Program-made: the position numbers and the translations under genes
NCBI RefSeq assembly: GCF_041438865.1
Contig: NZ_CP109450.1
Span: forward strand, 310,001-374,000
Source: Streptomyces sp. NBC_01471
GTDB taxonomy: Bacteria; Actinomycetota; Actinomycetes; Streptomycetales; Streptomycetaceae
Length of the DNA stretch: 64,000 nt
Reading direction: 5' to 3'
Notes under the pieces: model-generated
What the model saw: only the letters and a program-made list of their open reading frames with translations
Database searches by the model: none
Told to the model about the DNA's origin: nothing
Part shown: one piece after another, positions 25,051 through 34,881 of the stretch
Layout of the letters: each line of letters starts with the position of its first letter
How positions within the stretch are numbered: the stretch's first letter is position 1

Positions 25051-25983
25051 TCAGGCGGTCGCGGCGTGCATCGCCGCGGACATGTTCGCGGCCCACTCCC
25101 AGGGGGCGGCCGTTCCGCCCGGATCCGAATTGAAGTACTCCCATCCCGCCACTCCGCCGAAGTCGCTGTACTTGCCCGACAGTTGGGAGACGGTCGCCTT
25201 GAGGGTGTCCATGGGCACGTATCCACTGCCGCAGTTGGCGGGGTTGGTGATGGTGCCCGCCACCACCTTCCCCGCCGGGACCACTCCGTGGTTCACGATG
25301 CCCTCGTATCCGCTGGTGTCGTCCAGCGATCCCCAGCCGCAGTAGAACTGGGCGTTGAACCAGCTGATCGACGAGCCCCGGTCGCGGTAGAGGGCGTCGT
25401 AGCCGAACCCGGAGAGGTTTCCTCCGCCGTTCAGGGCAGTGGCGACGGGTGCCAGAGTGACGAGGAAACCGTCACCGAAGTCGCTGTGCAGCTGGTCGAT
25501 CACGCGTTCCACGCCGGCCAGCGACATCCCCTCCTCCACATCGAGGTCCAGACCGTCCAGATGGTGCGTGGAGACGACGTTCTTCAGCTTCGGGTAGTAC
25601 GTGCCGAAGTCGCTGTCCAGCCGCTGGAAGCTGCCCGCCGCGGCGCCGCCGACCATGCCCAGCACGTGGACACCCTTGGCCTGCATCGCCGCCAGGTCGT
25701 TCCACATCGGGTCGAACTTGGCGTCGTCGGGCGATGTGTCGTTGAGCGTGACGCCACCGCCGTCGTTGAGGTGGATCGCGCCGACGATCACGTCCGTGAC
25801 ACCCGTGTCATGGTCGGTCAGCCCCTTGGGGGAAACGTACGAACCGCCCGCGAACTGGGTCTGGTAGTAGACGACGACGTGGTGGTCCGCCGCCGCCTCG
25901 GCCGGCGCGGCCGTCACCATGGGCGCCGCCAAACCGACGACCACCGCGCAAGACAACGTTGTCAACAGCTTGCTCAAGCGCAT
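25051..25983 (-). CDS. secreted GH18 glycosidase (chitinase / endo-beta-N-acetylglucosaminidase type)
   Basis: A 310-residue exported enzyme. GAGGAG precedes the ATG, and the signal peptide is MRLSKLLTTLSCAVVVGLAAP with cleavage near PAEAAA. The GH18 catalytic motif DxxDxDxE is present as DGLDLDVEE (about residue 145), where the first Glu is the proton donor and the acetamido group of the substrate acts as nucleophile. NAQFYCGW and VAGWEYFNSD are later barrel strands. No carbohydrate-binding module is attached. The short size and the HHVVVYYQTQF start resemble endo-H-like or small bacterial GH18 enzymes. Palindromes upstream hint at LacI-type control. Confidence 0.88.
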   Translation of the reverse strand: MRLSKLLTTLSCAVVVGLAAPMVTAAPAEAAADHHVVVYYQTQFAGGSYVSPKGLTDHDTGVTDVIVGAIHLNDGGGVTLNDTSPDDAKFDPMWNDLAAMQAKGVHVLGMVGGAAAGSFQRLDSDFGTYYPKLKNVVSTHHLDGLDLDVEEGMSLAGVERVIDQLHSDFGDGFLVTLAPVATALNGGGNLSGFGYDALYRDRGSSISWFNAQFYCGWGSLDDTSGYEGIVNHGVVPAGKVVAGTITNPANCGSGYVPMDTLKATVSQLSGKYSDFGGVAGWEYFNSDPGGTAAPWEWAANMSAAMHAATA

Positions 25984-26014
25984 TGCACGTCTCCTCATGT
26001 GGGGGGAGGTGCCA

Positions 26015-26095
26015 TGAAAGCGCCTTTCACTCCGGCCCACAAGGCCGCCAACCGCATTGCGACACAGCCGAGTTGGAAGTGAAGCGCTCTCTCAC
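26015..26095. promoter_or_regulatory. LacI-type operator-like palindromes upstream of the GH18 gene
   Basis: TGAAAG-CGC-CTTTCA (26015-26029) is a clean inverted repeat of the sort bound by LacI/GalR repressors, 32 bases before the start. A second, poorer site, GTGA-AGCGCT-CTC-TCAC, lies at 26079-26095. No LacI gene is in the window, so a distant regulator is implied. Confidence 0.45.
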
Positions 26096-26141
26096 CGAGT
26101 CCGTCCGCACACCGATTTTTCTGCCGCCACCGGGCCGGGGA

Positions 26142-26177
26142 CCCCTCCACCACGGCCGTCGCCTGGTGGAGGAGCCC
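26142..26177. terminator. hairpin downstream of the asparagine synthetase gene
   Basis: CTCCACCA is followed after a GC-rich loop by TGGTGGAG, about 75-105 bases beyond the stop of the minus-strand asnB-like gene. The stem is near perfect and can act as its terminator; boundaries are approximate. Confidence 0.4.
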
Positions 26178-26248
26178 CCGGCTCCCGGACCGGGGCGGCT
26201 CGCCCCGTGCGGCGTCCACACGGGGCGGACGCCGCTCGCCGGCACCGT

Positions 26249-28078
26249 TCAGCTCAGCCTGATGACCGGCTTGTGCAGGTCGAACCAGGTGGCCAGGTCG
26301 AGTGCCCGCTCGAGGTGGGAGCGCTGGCGCGTCGTGATCGTCGCCCCGTCGGCCCCGACGGCCTCCTGGAGCCGCCCGTGGTGGCACAGGTCCAGTGCGG
26401 GGTGGCCCGAGGTGAGCAGGTCGGAGGTCTGCGACTGGATGGCCGTCACGTAGTTCGGGTCGAAGCTGCCGGGGTAGCCGCTCTTCTTGCGCTGCACCAC
26501 CGAATCCGGCAGCAGGTCGCGGGTGGCCTCTCGCAGGATGCTCTTCTCCCGCCCGTCGAACGTCTTCATCGACCACGGCGTATTGAAGACGTACTGCACC
26601 AGCCGGTGGTCACAGAACGGCACCCGGACTTCGAGCCCCACAGCCATGCTCATCCTGTCCTTGCGGTCCAGAAGGGACTGCACCATACGGCTCAAGTGCA
26701 GGTAGCACACCTCCCGCATGCGCTTCTCCAGACCGCTCTCCCCCTCCTTGACCGGGGCTTGCGCCAGAGCGGAGGAGTAGCTGTCATGAAGATAGGAGTC
26801 GAGTTCCAGAGTGCCGGCGAGGTCGTCGGACAGGGCGCCCGTCAAGTCGATCGGGGAGTCCCCGGCCAGCCAGGGGAAGGTCTGCGCCTGGCGCCGCTCG
26901 TCATGGAACCACGGATAGCCGCCGAAGACCTCGTCAGCGGACTCTCCCGACAAGGCGACGGTGGACTGTTCGCGGACCGCCGCGAACAGCAGGTAGAGGG
27001 AGTTGTCACGGTCCCCGAGCCCGATCGGCAGATCTCGCGCACCGACGGCCGCCCGCCGTACGGCCGGGTCCGACAGAGCCGCACCGTCCAGCATGATGTC
27101 GCTGTGATGGCAGTCGATGTGTTCCTTGACCGCGTGCACGAAGGGAGTGTCCTGTGTCGGACTGATGTCCATCGCCCGGAAGTTCTTCGCCTGGTCCGGG
27201 AAGTCGACGGCGAAACTGCGTACGGTCTCGCCCTGTTCACCGAGTTGCTTGGCGGCCAGGGCGGTCATCGCGGACGAGTCGAGTCCGCCGGAGAGCAAGG
27301 AGCAGCGGGGCACGTCCGCCACGAGCTGGCGGGCGATGATGTCCTCCAGCAGTTCCCGCACATGCGTGACGGTGTCCTGCTGACTGTCGGTGTGCTCGGT
27401 GGCCTCCAGCTGCCAGTAGGCGTGCTCGCGCAGACCGTTGCGGTCCAGAACCGCCACATGGCCGGGTTTCAGCTCCCGCATTCCCTCCCATATCGCGAAC
27501 CCCGGGGTCTTGGCGAACGAGAAGATCTCCCGCAACCCGTCCGGCCCCACGACGGCCGGGGCCAGCGGGTTGGCCAGGATGGCCTTGGGCTCCGAGCCGA
27601 ACAGCACGCCGTCGTCGGTCTCGTAGAAGTAGAAGGGCTTGATGCCCATCCGGTCGCGGATCATGACCAGCTTCTCCGTCCGCGGGTCCCAGATCGCGAA
27701 CGCGTACATGCCGTTGAGCTTGCCGGCCACCTCCTCGCCCCACTCGAGGTATCCGCGCAGCACGACTTCGGTGTCGGAATCGGTCTCGAAGCGGTGTCCG
27801 AGGCGGCGCAGTTCTGCGCGCAGCTCGGTGTAGTTGTATGCCTCGCCGGAGTACACCATCGCGACGGTGCCGTTCTCGGTCCGCGCCTCCATCGGCTGGG
27901 CGCCTCCGGGGAGGTCGATGACGGCGAGCCGGCGGTGCCCGAGAGCGGCCCTCGGCGTCAGCCAGGCTCCCCGGGCGTCAGGCCCACGGCAGGACATCGT
28001 TTCGGTCATGGCCTCGACGGTCTCCCGATGGGCCGTCAGATCGCGTCGATAGGAGACCCATCCAGTTATGCCACACAC
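26249..28078 (-). CDS. asnB: glutamine-hydrolysing asparagine synthetase
   Basis: A 609-residue AsnB-type enzyme. The start is fixed at GTG 28078 because the next codon gives Cys2, the N-terminal nucleophile of the glutaminase domain (CGITGWVSYRRDL); an upstream ATG frame would block that residue. AGAGG lies about eight bases before. The glutaminase part shows LGHRRLAVIDL and GEAYNY; the synthetase part has the ATP-pyrophosphatase motif SLLSGGLDSSAM (about residue 245) and the KSGYPGSF tail region. It converts Asp, Gln and ATP to Asn. It stands alone; a specialised amidotransferase role is possible but nothing nearby supports it. Confidence 0.92.
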   Translation of the reverse strand: MCGITGWVSYRRDLTAHRETVEAMTETMSCRGPDARGAWLTPRAALGHRRLAVIDLPGGAQPMEARTENGTVAMVYSGEAYNYTELRAELRRLGHRFETDSDTEVVLRGYLEWGEEVAGKLNGMYAFAIWDPRTEKLVMIRDRMGIKPFYFYETDDGVLFGSEPKAILANPLAPAVVGPDGLREIFSFAKTPGFAIWEGMRELKPGHVAVLDRNGLREHAYWQLEATEHTDSQQDTVTHVRELLEDIIARQLVADVPRCSLLSGGLDSSAMTALAAKQLGEQGETVRSFAVDFPDQAKNFRAMDISPTQDTPFVHAVKEHIDCHHSDIMLDGAALSDPAVRRAAVGARDLPIGLGDRDNSLYLLFAAVREQSTVALSGESADEVFGGYPWFHDERRQAQTFPWLAGDSPIDLTGALSDDLAGTLELDSYLHDSYSSALAQAPVKEGESGLEKRMREVCYLHLSRMVQSLLDRKDRMSMAVGLEVRVPFCDHRLVQYVFNTPWSMKTFDGREKSILREATRDLLPDSVVQRKKSGYPGSFDPNYVTAIQSQTSDLLTSGHPALDLCHHGRLQEAVGADGATITTRQRSHLERALDLATWFDLHKPVIRLS

Positions 28079-28124
28079 AGGGGACACCTCTCCGTGGGGG
28101 TTAGGTGTAATAACCATCTCTCTT

Positions 28125-28143
28125 GTGGTGCCGATCACACCAC
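28125..28143. promoter_or_regulatory. inverted repeat in the asnB leader
   Basis: GTGGTG (28125-28130) and CACCAC (28138-28143) flank a 7-base loop, 47-65 bases before the GTG start of the asparagine synthetase. The surrounding 28095-28205 stretch is AT-richer than the genome and carries the promoter. The hairpin could be an operator or an RNA element. Confidence 0.4.
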
Positions 28144-28336
28144 CCAGAGCAACCACCCGGCAGAGTGCGGTTTCTCACCGGTAAACTCTTGTTAAGTTTG
28201 GGTTTCGAACGTGGCGTCGGCGAGGTTCCGGCGAAGCACGCGTGGGGGGCGTCCGTTCCGGACGTTTCCTCACCGGGGCCCGAGCGGTGACGCCGGAGTT
28301 CCCTCACGGCGACCCGGGCAGTGGCGCCGGCCCGTT

Positions 28337-29488
28337 CTACTTGTTCGGGTCCCGGAAGCGGCCGAAGACCTTCGTCAGGGCGCCCAGCGGCGAGCCGTCC
28401 GGCCTGACCGCACCCGGCGCGGACGACAGGGGCACGCTGTCCCCGCCGGTCGCCTCGGCCAGCGCGGCGTGCGCGGTCTCGGCCGCTTCCCGGTACAGGT
28501 CACGGGAGTTCGTCATGGCTTCGAGCGCCTCGGCGTACTTGGTGACCATGCCTTGAGCGTGGACCAGTTCCTCGTCCGCGGTGAGCAGGTGCCAGCCCTG
28601 GCGCAGTTGCGCCAGGGCACGCTCGGCGTCGGCCGTCAGCGGTTGCGGCAACGCGGCGAACTCCGTGATCTTTTCCAGGAGTTCGGTCGGAACCGAGCCG
28701 TCCAGGAAGACACTGCGGACGGTGAAGCGCTCCGCGTCGTACTCCGGTCCCTGCGACGCGGCGGGCAGGACGACGGCGCCCCCGCGCGGCATCCGCACAC
28801 TCAGCTCCCGCTTCATCGCGACGTCGGCGATCCGTGCCTGCTCCGGCGTGGCCCGGTGCTCGACCACCCGGTGCCGCAGGCTCGGCGGCAGAAACGCCGA
28901 GACCGGCTGCTGCCCGCGCGCGTCCGGTGTCATCGCCTCGTGCACCACGACATGGATGAACCAGCTCTGCCGGGTGCACTCCCGCAGCAGGTGGCGCAGC
29001 TCGTCGTCGTCCTTCGGCAGGTGGTTAGCCGTCCGCAGACGCACGCCCGGCACGGTTTCGTGGTCCCAGGCAACCTGGTCGCTGTCCGGCCAGAACATGG
29101 TGGCGGGCGAGGGCCAGTGTGCCTCCCACGGCCGCTCGGCCTCGGCGGCGAGCACCCAGGTGACGCCCTCGCCTTCCTTGCGGCGGCCCTCGGGGTCGTA
29201 CGTGGTCAGCTGCGCGCGCACCGTGACGTCGTCGGCCACGGGCCAGCGGGCCTCGAAGAGGCGGCGGGCCGACGGACCGGGGTCGGCGGACTCGTCCATC
29301 GGGTGCAGCGCGGTGGAACGCGCCGCCTCGACGGGGTCGAGGTCCAGGAAGTCGCCGAGCACCCCGGCCGCCTTGAGGGCGATCAGGTTACGCCGGACGT
29401 CCTGCTCGGGTTCGGGCCCGAGGTGACGCCCCCGCCCCAGCCATACGGTGTCCGGGACGGGGGTCGGGGAGGTGCTCTTCTTGGCCAT
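28337..29488 (-). CDS. hypothetical protein
   Basis: A 383-residue soluble protein that I do not recognise. The start MAKKSTSPTPVPD at 29488 is chosen over the upstream ATG at 29572, which would add a low-complexity leader. It has an N-terminal section rich in acidic residues, a central stretch with possible alpha/beta structure (WFIHVVVHEAMTPDARGQQPVSAFLPPSLRHRVVEHRA), and a C-terminal alpha-helical region (LTADAERALAQLRQGWHLL to SRDLYREAAETAHAALAEA) that may form a coiled coil. No signal peptide or membrane helix. Its stop lies 258 bases from the asnB start. Confidence 0.6.
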   Translation of the reverse strand: MAKKSTSPTPVPDTVWLGRGRHLGPEPEQDVRRNLIALKAAGVLGDFLDLDPVEAARSTALHPMDESADPGPSARRLFEARWPVADDVTVRAQLTTYDPEGRRKEGEGVTWVLAAEAERPWEAHWPSPATMFWPDSDQVAWDHETVPGVRLRTANHLPKDDDELRHLLRECTRQSWFIHVVVHEAMTPDARGQQPVSAFLPPSLRHRVVEHRATPEQARIADVAMKRELSVRMPRGGAVVLPAASQGPEYDAERFTVRSVFLDGSVPTELLEKITEFAALPQPLTADAERALAQLRQGWHLLTADEELVHAQGMVTKYAEALEAMTNSRDLYREAAETAHAALAEATGGDSVPLSSAPGAVRPDGSPLGALTKVFGRFRDPNK

Positions 29489-29646
29489 GGAATCGTTCTG
29501 TAGGGGGTCGGGGCCCGACCAGTATGGTCCGTGGGCCTGTCGATGGAAGGTACCCCGTCCGCGCCTCACCACGCTCGACGAGCGGTATGAAGAACGCGTC
29601 GCCCGGGTGATCCACTACCGGCCGGCCCGCCACCGCGCTGCCCGTC

Positions 29647-30480
29647 TCAGAGCATCTCCAGCGGCTCCTTCCGCGTGGGAGGAGGGAAAGCGGCGTCGAG
29701 GGCCCGGAGGTCGTCGTCGGTGAGGCGCAGATCGAGCGCCGCCCGGTTTTCCTCCACATGGGCGATGGAGGACGCCTTGGGGATGGCGATGACGTCGCCG
29801 TGGCGCAGCACCCAGGCGAGCGCCACCTGAGCCGGGGTCCTCCCGTGGGCCGAGGCCACCGCGCGCAGTGCCTCGTGGCCCAGCAGCCGGCCCTGCTCGA
29901 CCGGTGAGTACGCCATGACCGGGACCGACAACTCCCTGCACCGGGGCAGGAGAGCGTACTCGGGGCCGCGCCGGGTGAGGTTGTAGAGCACCTGGTCCGT
30001 CTCGGGCCGCGCCCCGTCGGGCAGGTCGGCCAGGTCGTCGGCGTCGAGGTTGCTGACCCCCCAGGAGCCGATGCTTCCGTCCGCCACGAGCGCCTCGAAA
30101 GCCTCGACCGTCTCGGCGAGCGGCACGCCGCCGCGCCAGTGCAGCAGATAGAGGTCGATCCGGTCGGTACCGAGGCGGCGCAGGCTCGTACGGCAGGCGT
30201 CGAACGTGCCGCGGGCGTCGGCGTTCGACGGCAGTACCTTGCTCACCAGGAAGACCTCGTCACGTCTGCCCCGGATCGCCTCGCCGACGAGCTCTTCGGC
30301 GGCGCCGCTTCCGTACATCTCCGCCGTGTCGATCAGCGTCATCCCCAGATCGATGCCTCGCCGCAGGGCGGCGAGTTCCTCGGAGCGCCGTGCACGGTTG
30401 TCCCCCATGTGCCAGGTGCCCTGTCCCAGTGCGGGCACCGCGGCGCCGGAGGGGAGTGTCACTGTGCGAATCGCTGTCAT
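29647..30480 (-). CDS. aldo/keto reductase
   Basis: A 277-residue NADPH-dependent carbonyl reductase of the AKR superfamily. The catalytic tetrad is visible: Asp in [11 protein letters not shown] with its Tyr, Lys in [11 protein letters not shown] and His in [28 protein letters not shown] is the NADPH-binding C-terminal part. The closest type is the AKR5-like diketogluconate-reductase group common in Streptomyces. Single gene, 143 bases from the next; the substrate cannot be told. Confidence 0.9.
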   Translation of the reverse strand: MTAIRTVTLPSGAAVPALGQGTWHMGDNRARRSEELAALRRGIDLGMTLIDTAEMYGSGAAEELVGEAIRGRRDEVFLVSKVLPSNADARGTFDACRTSLRRLGTDRIDLYLLHWRGGVPLAETVEAFEALVADGSIGSWGVSNLDADDLADLPDGARPETDQVLYNLTRRGPEYALLPRCRELSVPVMAYSPVEQGRLLGHEALRAVASAHGRTPAQVALAWVLRHGDVIAIPKASSIAHVEENRAALDLRLTDDDLRALDAAFPPPTRKEPLEML

Positions 30481-30623
30481 CGTGTATCTCTCTCCCTTGG
30501 TGCGCGCGTCACGGCCCGGCCCCGTACCAGGACGTACGGAGCGGCCGAGGAGGCTTGATCCAGGATCGCAGGCCACCGTACGGCAGGCTCGCCCGCCCTG
30601 ATCACTGATCCGCGGGTGGTGCG

Positions 30624-31844
30624 CTACTGATCCGCCCGCCCGGTGGGCTCCACGGCCGAGTGGTGCAGCAGCCAGCCGCCGACCACCGCGGCGAACACCA
30701 CCACACAGGCGGAGAAGACCAGGCCGGCATCGCGGAGGCCGATCCCCAGGGCGAGCGCGCCGACCCCGATCACCGGCAGCGAGATACCCAGATAGGCCAC
30801 CACGAAGTACGCCGAAGTGGTCTCGCCACGCCGGTCCTTCGGTGTCCGGCCGGTCACCGCGGCCATCCCGGCCCGGAACGACAGCCCCTGGCCGAGGCCC
30901 GACACCACCGCGCCCACCGCCAGCAGCGCCAGCGAGGTGAACAGCAGCGAACAACCGATCAAGACCATGCCGACCACGAGTACGAAGCAGCCCGCGGGCA
31001 GCGCCCGGCCGACACCGACCCGGTTCATCGCCAACTGGCCGACGGTGGAGGCCGCGAACGCCGAGAAGACCACCGCTCCGGAGACCGCCAGATCGTGCAC
31101 GCCGAGCGTCTTGGCCATGAAGCTCGGCGCGACCGACGTGAAGAGGCCGAACATGGAGAAACCGGCGAACGCCGCCAGGGCGGCGGGCACGAACACCCCG
31201 CGTACCTCCTGGGGTACGTGCGGCAGCCGGGGCCGCAGCACGGGGCGCGGGTCCCGGCGGGGGACGGTCTCGGGCAGCGGGAGCGTCAGGGCGATCGCGA
31301 CCACCAGCAGTCCCAGGTGGACGAGGTACGGCAGCCGCAGCGGCCAGGGCGCGTAGGCCGCGAGGATCCCGGCCAGCAGCGGACCGCATCCCAGGCCGCC
31401 CATGTTGGCCGCGGTCGCCGCGAACCCGGCCCGGCCTCGCTTGTCCTCCGGGGCCAGTTCCATCACGGCGACCGTCGCGGTGCCGGTGAACAGCCCCGCG
31501 GACAGCCCGGACAGCACCCGGCCGGCGAAGAGCAGCGGCAGGCCCCCCTCGAAGACGAAGCACAGCGCGCTCGCCACCGAGAAGCCGAGTGCCGCCAGGA
31601 GTACCGGGCGGCGGCCGAGCAGATCGGAGAAGTTGCTCGCCAGGGTGAGTACCGCGATGACTCCGGCCGCGTACGTCGCGAAGATGACCGTCACCATCAG
31701 CGACGAGAAACCGATCTGCTCCTGGTACAGCCCGTACAGCGGTGCGGGCAGAGTCGTACCCGCCATGCCGATCGCGAAGGTGAAGGCGGCCGCCTTGTAC
31801 TGCCAGGGACGCCCCGGCACCGAGCTCTTCGATCCTCTGTACAT
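30624..31844 (-). CDS. major facilitator superfamily transporter
   Basis: A 406-residue, 12-helix membrane transporter. The motif A-like loop [18 protein letters not shown] and the central [27 protein letters not shown] identify an MFS permease; the second half repeats the fold with [19 protein letters not shown]. The start [10 protein letters not shown] at 31844 places the first helix ([21 protein letters not shown]) properly. Relatives are annotated as sugar or drug efflux carriers; I cannot assign a substrate. Not clearly in an operon with its neighbours. Confidence 0.88.
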   Translation of the reverse strand: MYRGSKSSVPGRPWQYKAAAFTFAIGMAGTTLPAPLYGLYQEQIGFSSLMVTVIFATYAAGVIAVLTLASNFSDLLGRRPVLLAALGFSVASALCFVFEGGLPLLFAGRVLSGLSAGLFTGTATVAVMELAPEDKRGRAGFAATAANMGGLGCGPLLAGILAAYAPWPLRLPYLVHLGLLVVAIALTLPLPETVPRRDPRPVLRPRLPHVPQEVRGVFVPAALAAFAGFSMFGLFTSVAPSFMAKTLGVHDLAVSGAVVFSAFAASTVGQLAMNRVGVGRALPAGCFVLVVGMVLIGCSLLFTSLALLAVGAVVSGLGQGLSFRAGMAAVTGRTPKDRRGETTSAYFVVAYLGISLPVIGVGALALGIGLRDAGLVFSACVVVFAAVVGGWLLHHSAVEPTGRADQ

Positions 31845-31985
31845 AGCGACCACCGTAACGACCGGGGCGGAACGGCGCGGGCCGGACCGTGGGGTGGGAC
31901 GCGTAGGCCTCATCGCCCCCGGGGCTGCCCCACATCGTCACAGCCCCGGCCGCGGCCACCCGAACCCGCCCGAGCGTCCCCGTCC

Positions 31986-33341
31986 TCACGGAGGGGGCAC
32001 GAGACTCACCACCCCGCGTGCGACGCCCAGCTCCACCAGATCGTGGGGACGCAGGCGCAACTGGTCGGCCGTCTCCCCGATCCGGTCCGGATCGCGCTTG
32101 AGGATGGCGGCGGCGGCCTCCGGTGCGATGACGGAGAAGTAACTGTCCGGCGTGGCCCAGGTGTTGCCCGGCGCGGCCAGCGCGAGCGCGCCGCCGGAGC
32201 CGCCCTCACCGATGAGGAGCGTCGTGAGCGGTACGCGGGCGGTGGCCATGGCCAGGAAGAGACCTGCGATGGCCGGGCCCGCGCCGGAACGCTCCGCTTC
32301 GGCGTCGTTGGCGGCGCCGGGCGTGTCGATGAGGGTGAGTACCGGGATCCCGAGGGCATCGGCGAGCGAGACCAGCCGGGTGGCGGTGCGGTAACCGGCG
32401 GGGCGGGTCGCCGTGCCGCACTGTGCGGCGTATGCGACGGTGCGGCCCTGGTGCATGCCGAAGCCGCAGCGCATGCCCGGGTCGGTGCCACCACAGCGGT
32501 CCCCGCTGATCTCCCGGACACGGCCGCCGAAGTAGGCGTCGAGGTAGGCGGCGGCGCGTGGGCGCTCAGCGGAGCGGGCCAGCGCGACCGCCTCCTGCCC
32601 GGAAGTCGCGAGGGGTGACCCCCCGACGGGCGCGCCGGGAGGTTCGGGAGTTCCGGCGCCCCGTGGCCCGGAGAGCAGCAACAGCCAGTCGGCGAGGGCG
32701 GCGCGCAGTTCCCCGGGGTGCACCAACGCGTCGATCTGCCCGGTGGCGAGCTGTGCCTCGGCGGTGTACGCGGCCGGGTCGGCGCCCGGTGGCCGCACCC
32801 GCGATCCGGCGAAGCCGACCTGCGCGCCGGGCAGCGCGAGGACGACATCCGCCGCCGCGCCGAGAGTGGCCCAGCCGCCGCCTGTCGTGGGGTCGCGTGC
32901 GACCGCGATCTGTGGGACTCCGGCAGCTCGCAGCAGAGCGGACTGGCGTGTCACGCGCTGCAGCTGGGTCAGCGCCCGCATGCCTTCCTGCATCCGGCTG
33001 CCGCCGGTGGCGATCAGCGAGACCAGCGGCGTGCGCCGTTCCCGGGCCGTGGTGAAGGCGGCTTCCAGGAGGTCACCGGTGGGCTCCCCGAGTGATCCGC
33101 CGAGGAAGCCGAACTCGAAGGAGATGAGAACGGCCTGTCTGCCGCCGACCGATGCGGTCCCGCAGACGACGGATTCGCGCTCCCCCGTCCTCTTCGCGGC
33201 CCGCGCGATCGACTCGTCGTACCCGGGCCAGCCGAGCGGACCGTCGGATTCCCTGGCGCGGGGCGAGTGCACCAGCTCGGTGAAGGAACCCGGATCCGCC
33301 ACCGCGCCGGTCGCCTCGCGGGCCGTCCAGGTGTCAGCCAT
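31986..33341 (-). CDS. acetyl-CoA carboxylase carboxyltransferase, AccD/AccA fusion type
   Basis: A 451-residue protein joining two crotonase-fold halves. The first half (about 1-230) resembles AccD without its zinc ribbon ([38 protein letters not shown]). The second half (about 250-451) resembles AccA ([60 protein letters not shown]). It binds acyl-CoA and biotin to move a carboxyl group. No biotin carboxylase or carrier gene is near. Its start overlaps the end of matB by 8 bp, so it is coupled to malonyl-CoA synthetase; malonyl-CoA use or decarboxylation is a reasonable inference. A similar pairing exists in S. coelicolor as I recall. Confidence 0.88.
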   Translation of the reverse strand: MADTWTAREATGAVADPGSFTELVHSPRARESDGPLGWPGYDESIARAAKRTGERESVVCGTASVGGRQAVLISFEFGFLGGSLGEPTGDLLEAAFTTARERRTPLVSLIATGGSRMQEGMRALTQLQRVTRQSALLRAAGVPQIAVARDPTTGGGWATLGAAADVVLALPGAQVGFAGSRVRPPGADPAAYTAEAQLATGQIDALVHPGELRAALADWLLLLSGPRGAGTPEPPGAPVGGSPLATSGQEAVALARSAERPRAAAYLDAYFGGRVREISGDRCGGTDPGMRCGFGMHQGRTVAYAAQCGTATRPAGYRTATRLVSLADALGIPVLTLIDTPGAANDAEAERSGAGPAIAGLFLAMATARVPLTTLLIGEGGSGGALALAAPGNTWATPDSYFSVIAPEAAAAILKRDPDRIGETADQLRLRPHDLVELGVARGVVSLVPPP

Positions 33342-34776
33342 GCAGCGCACGCTTCATGATCTTGCCCATGTCGTTGCGGGGCAGTTCGTCCAGCAGCCGC
33401 ACCTCGCGGGGCCGCTTGTGCGGGGCCAGCTGCTGCGCCACGTGACGGGCCAACTCCTCGACTGTGGGCGGGTGCTGCGTGTCCGTCGGGACGATCCAGG
33501 CGACGATGCGCTCGCCCAGGTCCGGGTCGGGCTCCCCCGTTACGGCCGCCTCTCGTACCGCAGGGTGGTCCAGGAGGGCGTTCTCGATCTCCCCCGCACC
33601 GATCTTGTAGCCGCCGCTCTTGATGAGGTCGGTGGCCTTCCGGCCGACGATGCGCACGGCCCCGTCGGGGTCGCGGGTTGCCATGTCACCCGTACGGAAC
33701 CACGGGCCGTCGAATGCCGCAGCGGTCGCGTCGGGACGGTTCAGATACTCGGTGAACAGATTCGGGCCGCTCACCTGGATCTCGCCGACCGTCTCACTGT
33801 CGTACGCCGTGATCTCCTCCCCCGTCTCCTCGACCAGCCGCACCCGCACGCCGTCCAGCGGCACGCCCACCGTGCCCGGCCGGGGTTCGCCGTCGGCGCG
33901 GACGCTCGTGTTCATCAGGGTCTCGGTCATGCCGTACCGCTCGATGACGCGCCGTCCCGTCGCGGAAGCGATGCGCTGGTGGTCGTACACGGGGAGCGCG
34001 GCCGACCCCGACACCAGGAGACGGGCACCGGACAGGGCCGTGGCCAGCGCCGGGTCGTCGGAGAGCGCCTCGGCGATGCGGTGGTACATGGTGGGAACGC
34101 CGAAGAACATCGTGCCGTGAGCGGCCAGTTCCCGGGCGACCGCAGCCGTCTCGAAGCGGCCGAGATGGTGCACGGCGCCGCCCCGGCGCAGCGGGCCGAG
34201 GATACCGAGGATCAACCCGTGGACATGGAAGAGCGGAAGGGCGTGGACCAGGACGTCGTCGCCGGTCCACTCCCAGGCCTCGGCCAGCGCGTCCAGCGTC
34301 GAGGTGATCGCCCGGCGCGGCAGGACGACTCCCTTGGGCGGCCCGGTGGTGCCGGAGGTGTAGACGATCAGCGCGGGCGCCTCGGCGGCCGGCTCGTCGG
34401 GCAGCGGCGCGGGCCCGGACGCCGCCCGTACGTCGATGTTCACACGGTCCACCCCGGCGAGCACCGGGGGCAGTTCGTCACCGGGTGCCGCGAGAACAAG
34501 CGACGGTGTGCTGTCGGACAGGATGTGCGCCAGTTCGCGCTCACCGGTCCGGGGGTTGAGCGGTACGGCGGGCACCCCTGCGAGCAGCGCGGCGACCACG
34601 CCCACGGCGGTCTCCAGGGTGGGCGTGGCCCAGACGGCGACCCGTCCGGCCCCGCCGAGCAGAGCCGCCGACGCTCCCGCCGCAGCGGCCAGTTCGGCAT
34701 GGCTGAGTGACCGGTCACCGAAGCTCAGCGCAGGACGGTCCGAGCCCGCGGCGAGGGCCGGGAAGAGAGGGGGCAT
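33334..34776 (-). CDS. matB: malonyl-CoA synthetase
   Basis: A 480-residue acyl-CoA ligase that reads almost residue by residue like Streptomyces MatB, which makes malonyl-CoA and methylmalonyl-CoA from the free acids, ATP and CoA. The P-loop is VYTSGTTGPPKGVV, the adenylate motif RRVIERYGMTETLMN and the C-terminal lysine NDMGKIMKRAL. GAGGAG precedes the ATG by about nine bases. Upstream lie a symporter and DUF3311 gene; the fused carboxyltransferase overlaps its 3' end. Product could feed polyketide extender pools. Confidence 0.95.
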   Translation of the reverse strand: MPPLFPALAAGSDRPALSFGDRSLSHAELAAAAGASAALLGGAGRVAVWATPTLETAVGVVAALLAGVPAVPLNPRTGERELAHILSDSTPSLVLAAPGDELPPVLAGVDRVNIDVRAASGPAPLPDEPAAEAPALIVYTSGTTGPPKGVVLPRRAITSTLDALAEAWEWTGDDVLVHALPLFHVHGLILGILGPLRRGGAVHHLGRFETAAVARELAAHGTMFFGVPTMYHRIAEALSDDPALATALSGARLLVSGSAALPVYDHQRIASATGRRVIERYGMTETLMNTSVRADGEPRPGTVGVPLDGVRVRLVEETGEEITAYDSETVGEIQVSGPNLFTEYLNRPDATAAAFDGPWFRTGDMATRDPDGAVRIVGRKATDLIKSGGYKIGAGEIENALLDHPAVREAAVTGEPDPDLGERIVAWIVPTDTQHPPTVEELARHVAQQLAPHKRPREVRLLDELPRNDMGKIMKRALHG

Positions 34777-34881
34777 ACGTCGAAACTCCTCAGTTCATGG
34801 GGACAGCGGGTGAGCGGCCCTGGCAGCCGGCAGGGGGTGCGCGACAGGCTGCTCCGGGGGGCGGTTCCAGGTTCTCTCCTC

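Noticed and set aside
29647..31989. 780-residue fused frame joining the aldo/keto reductase to an upstream segment
   Set aside because: Only the part from 30480 on has a family; the rest is the wrong frame of the MFS gene.
30660..32618. 652-residue plus-strand open frame
   Set aside because: It lies opposite the MFS and carboxyltransferase genes, is Arg/Gly/Glu-rich with no domain, and arises from the high-GC third-position bias.
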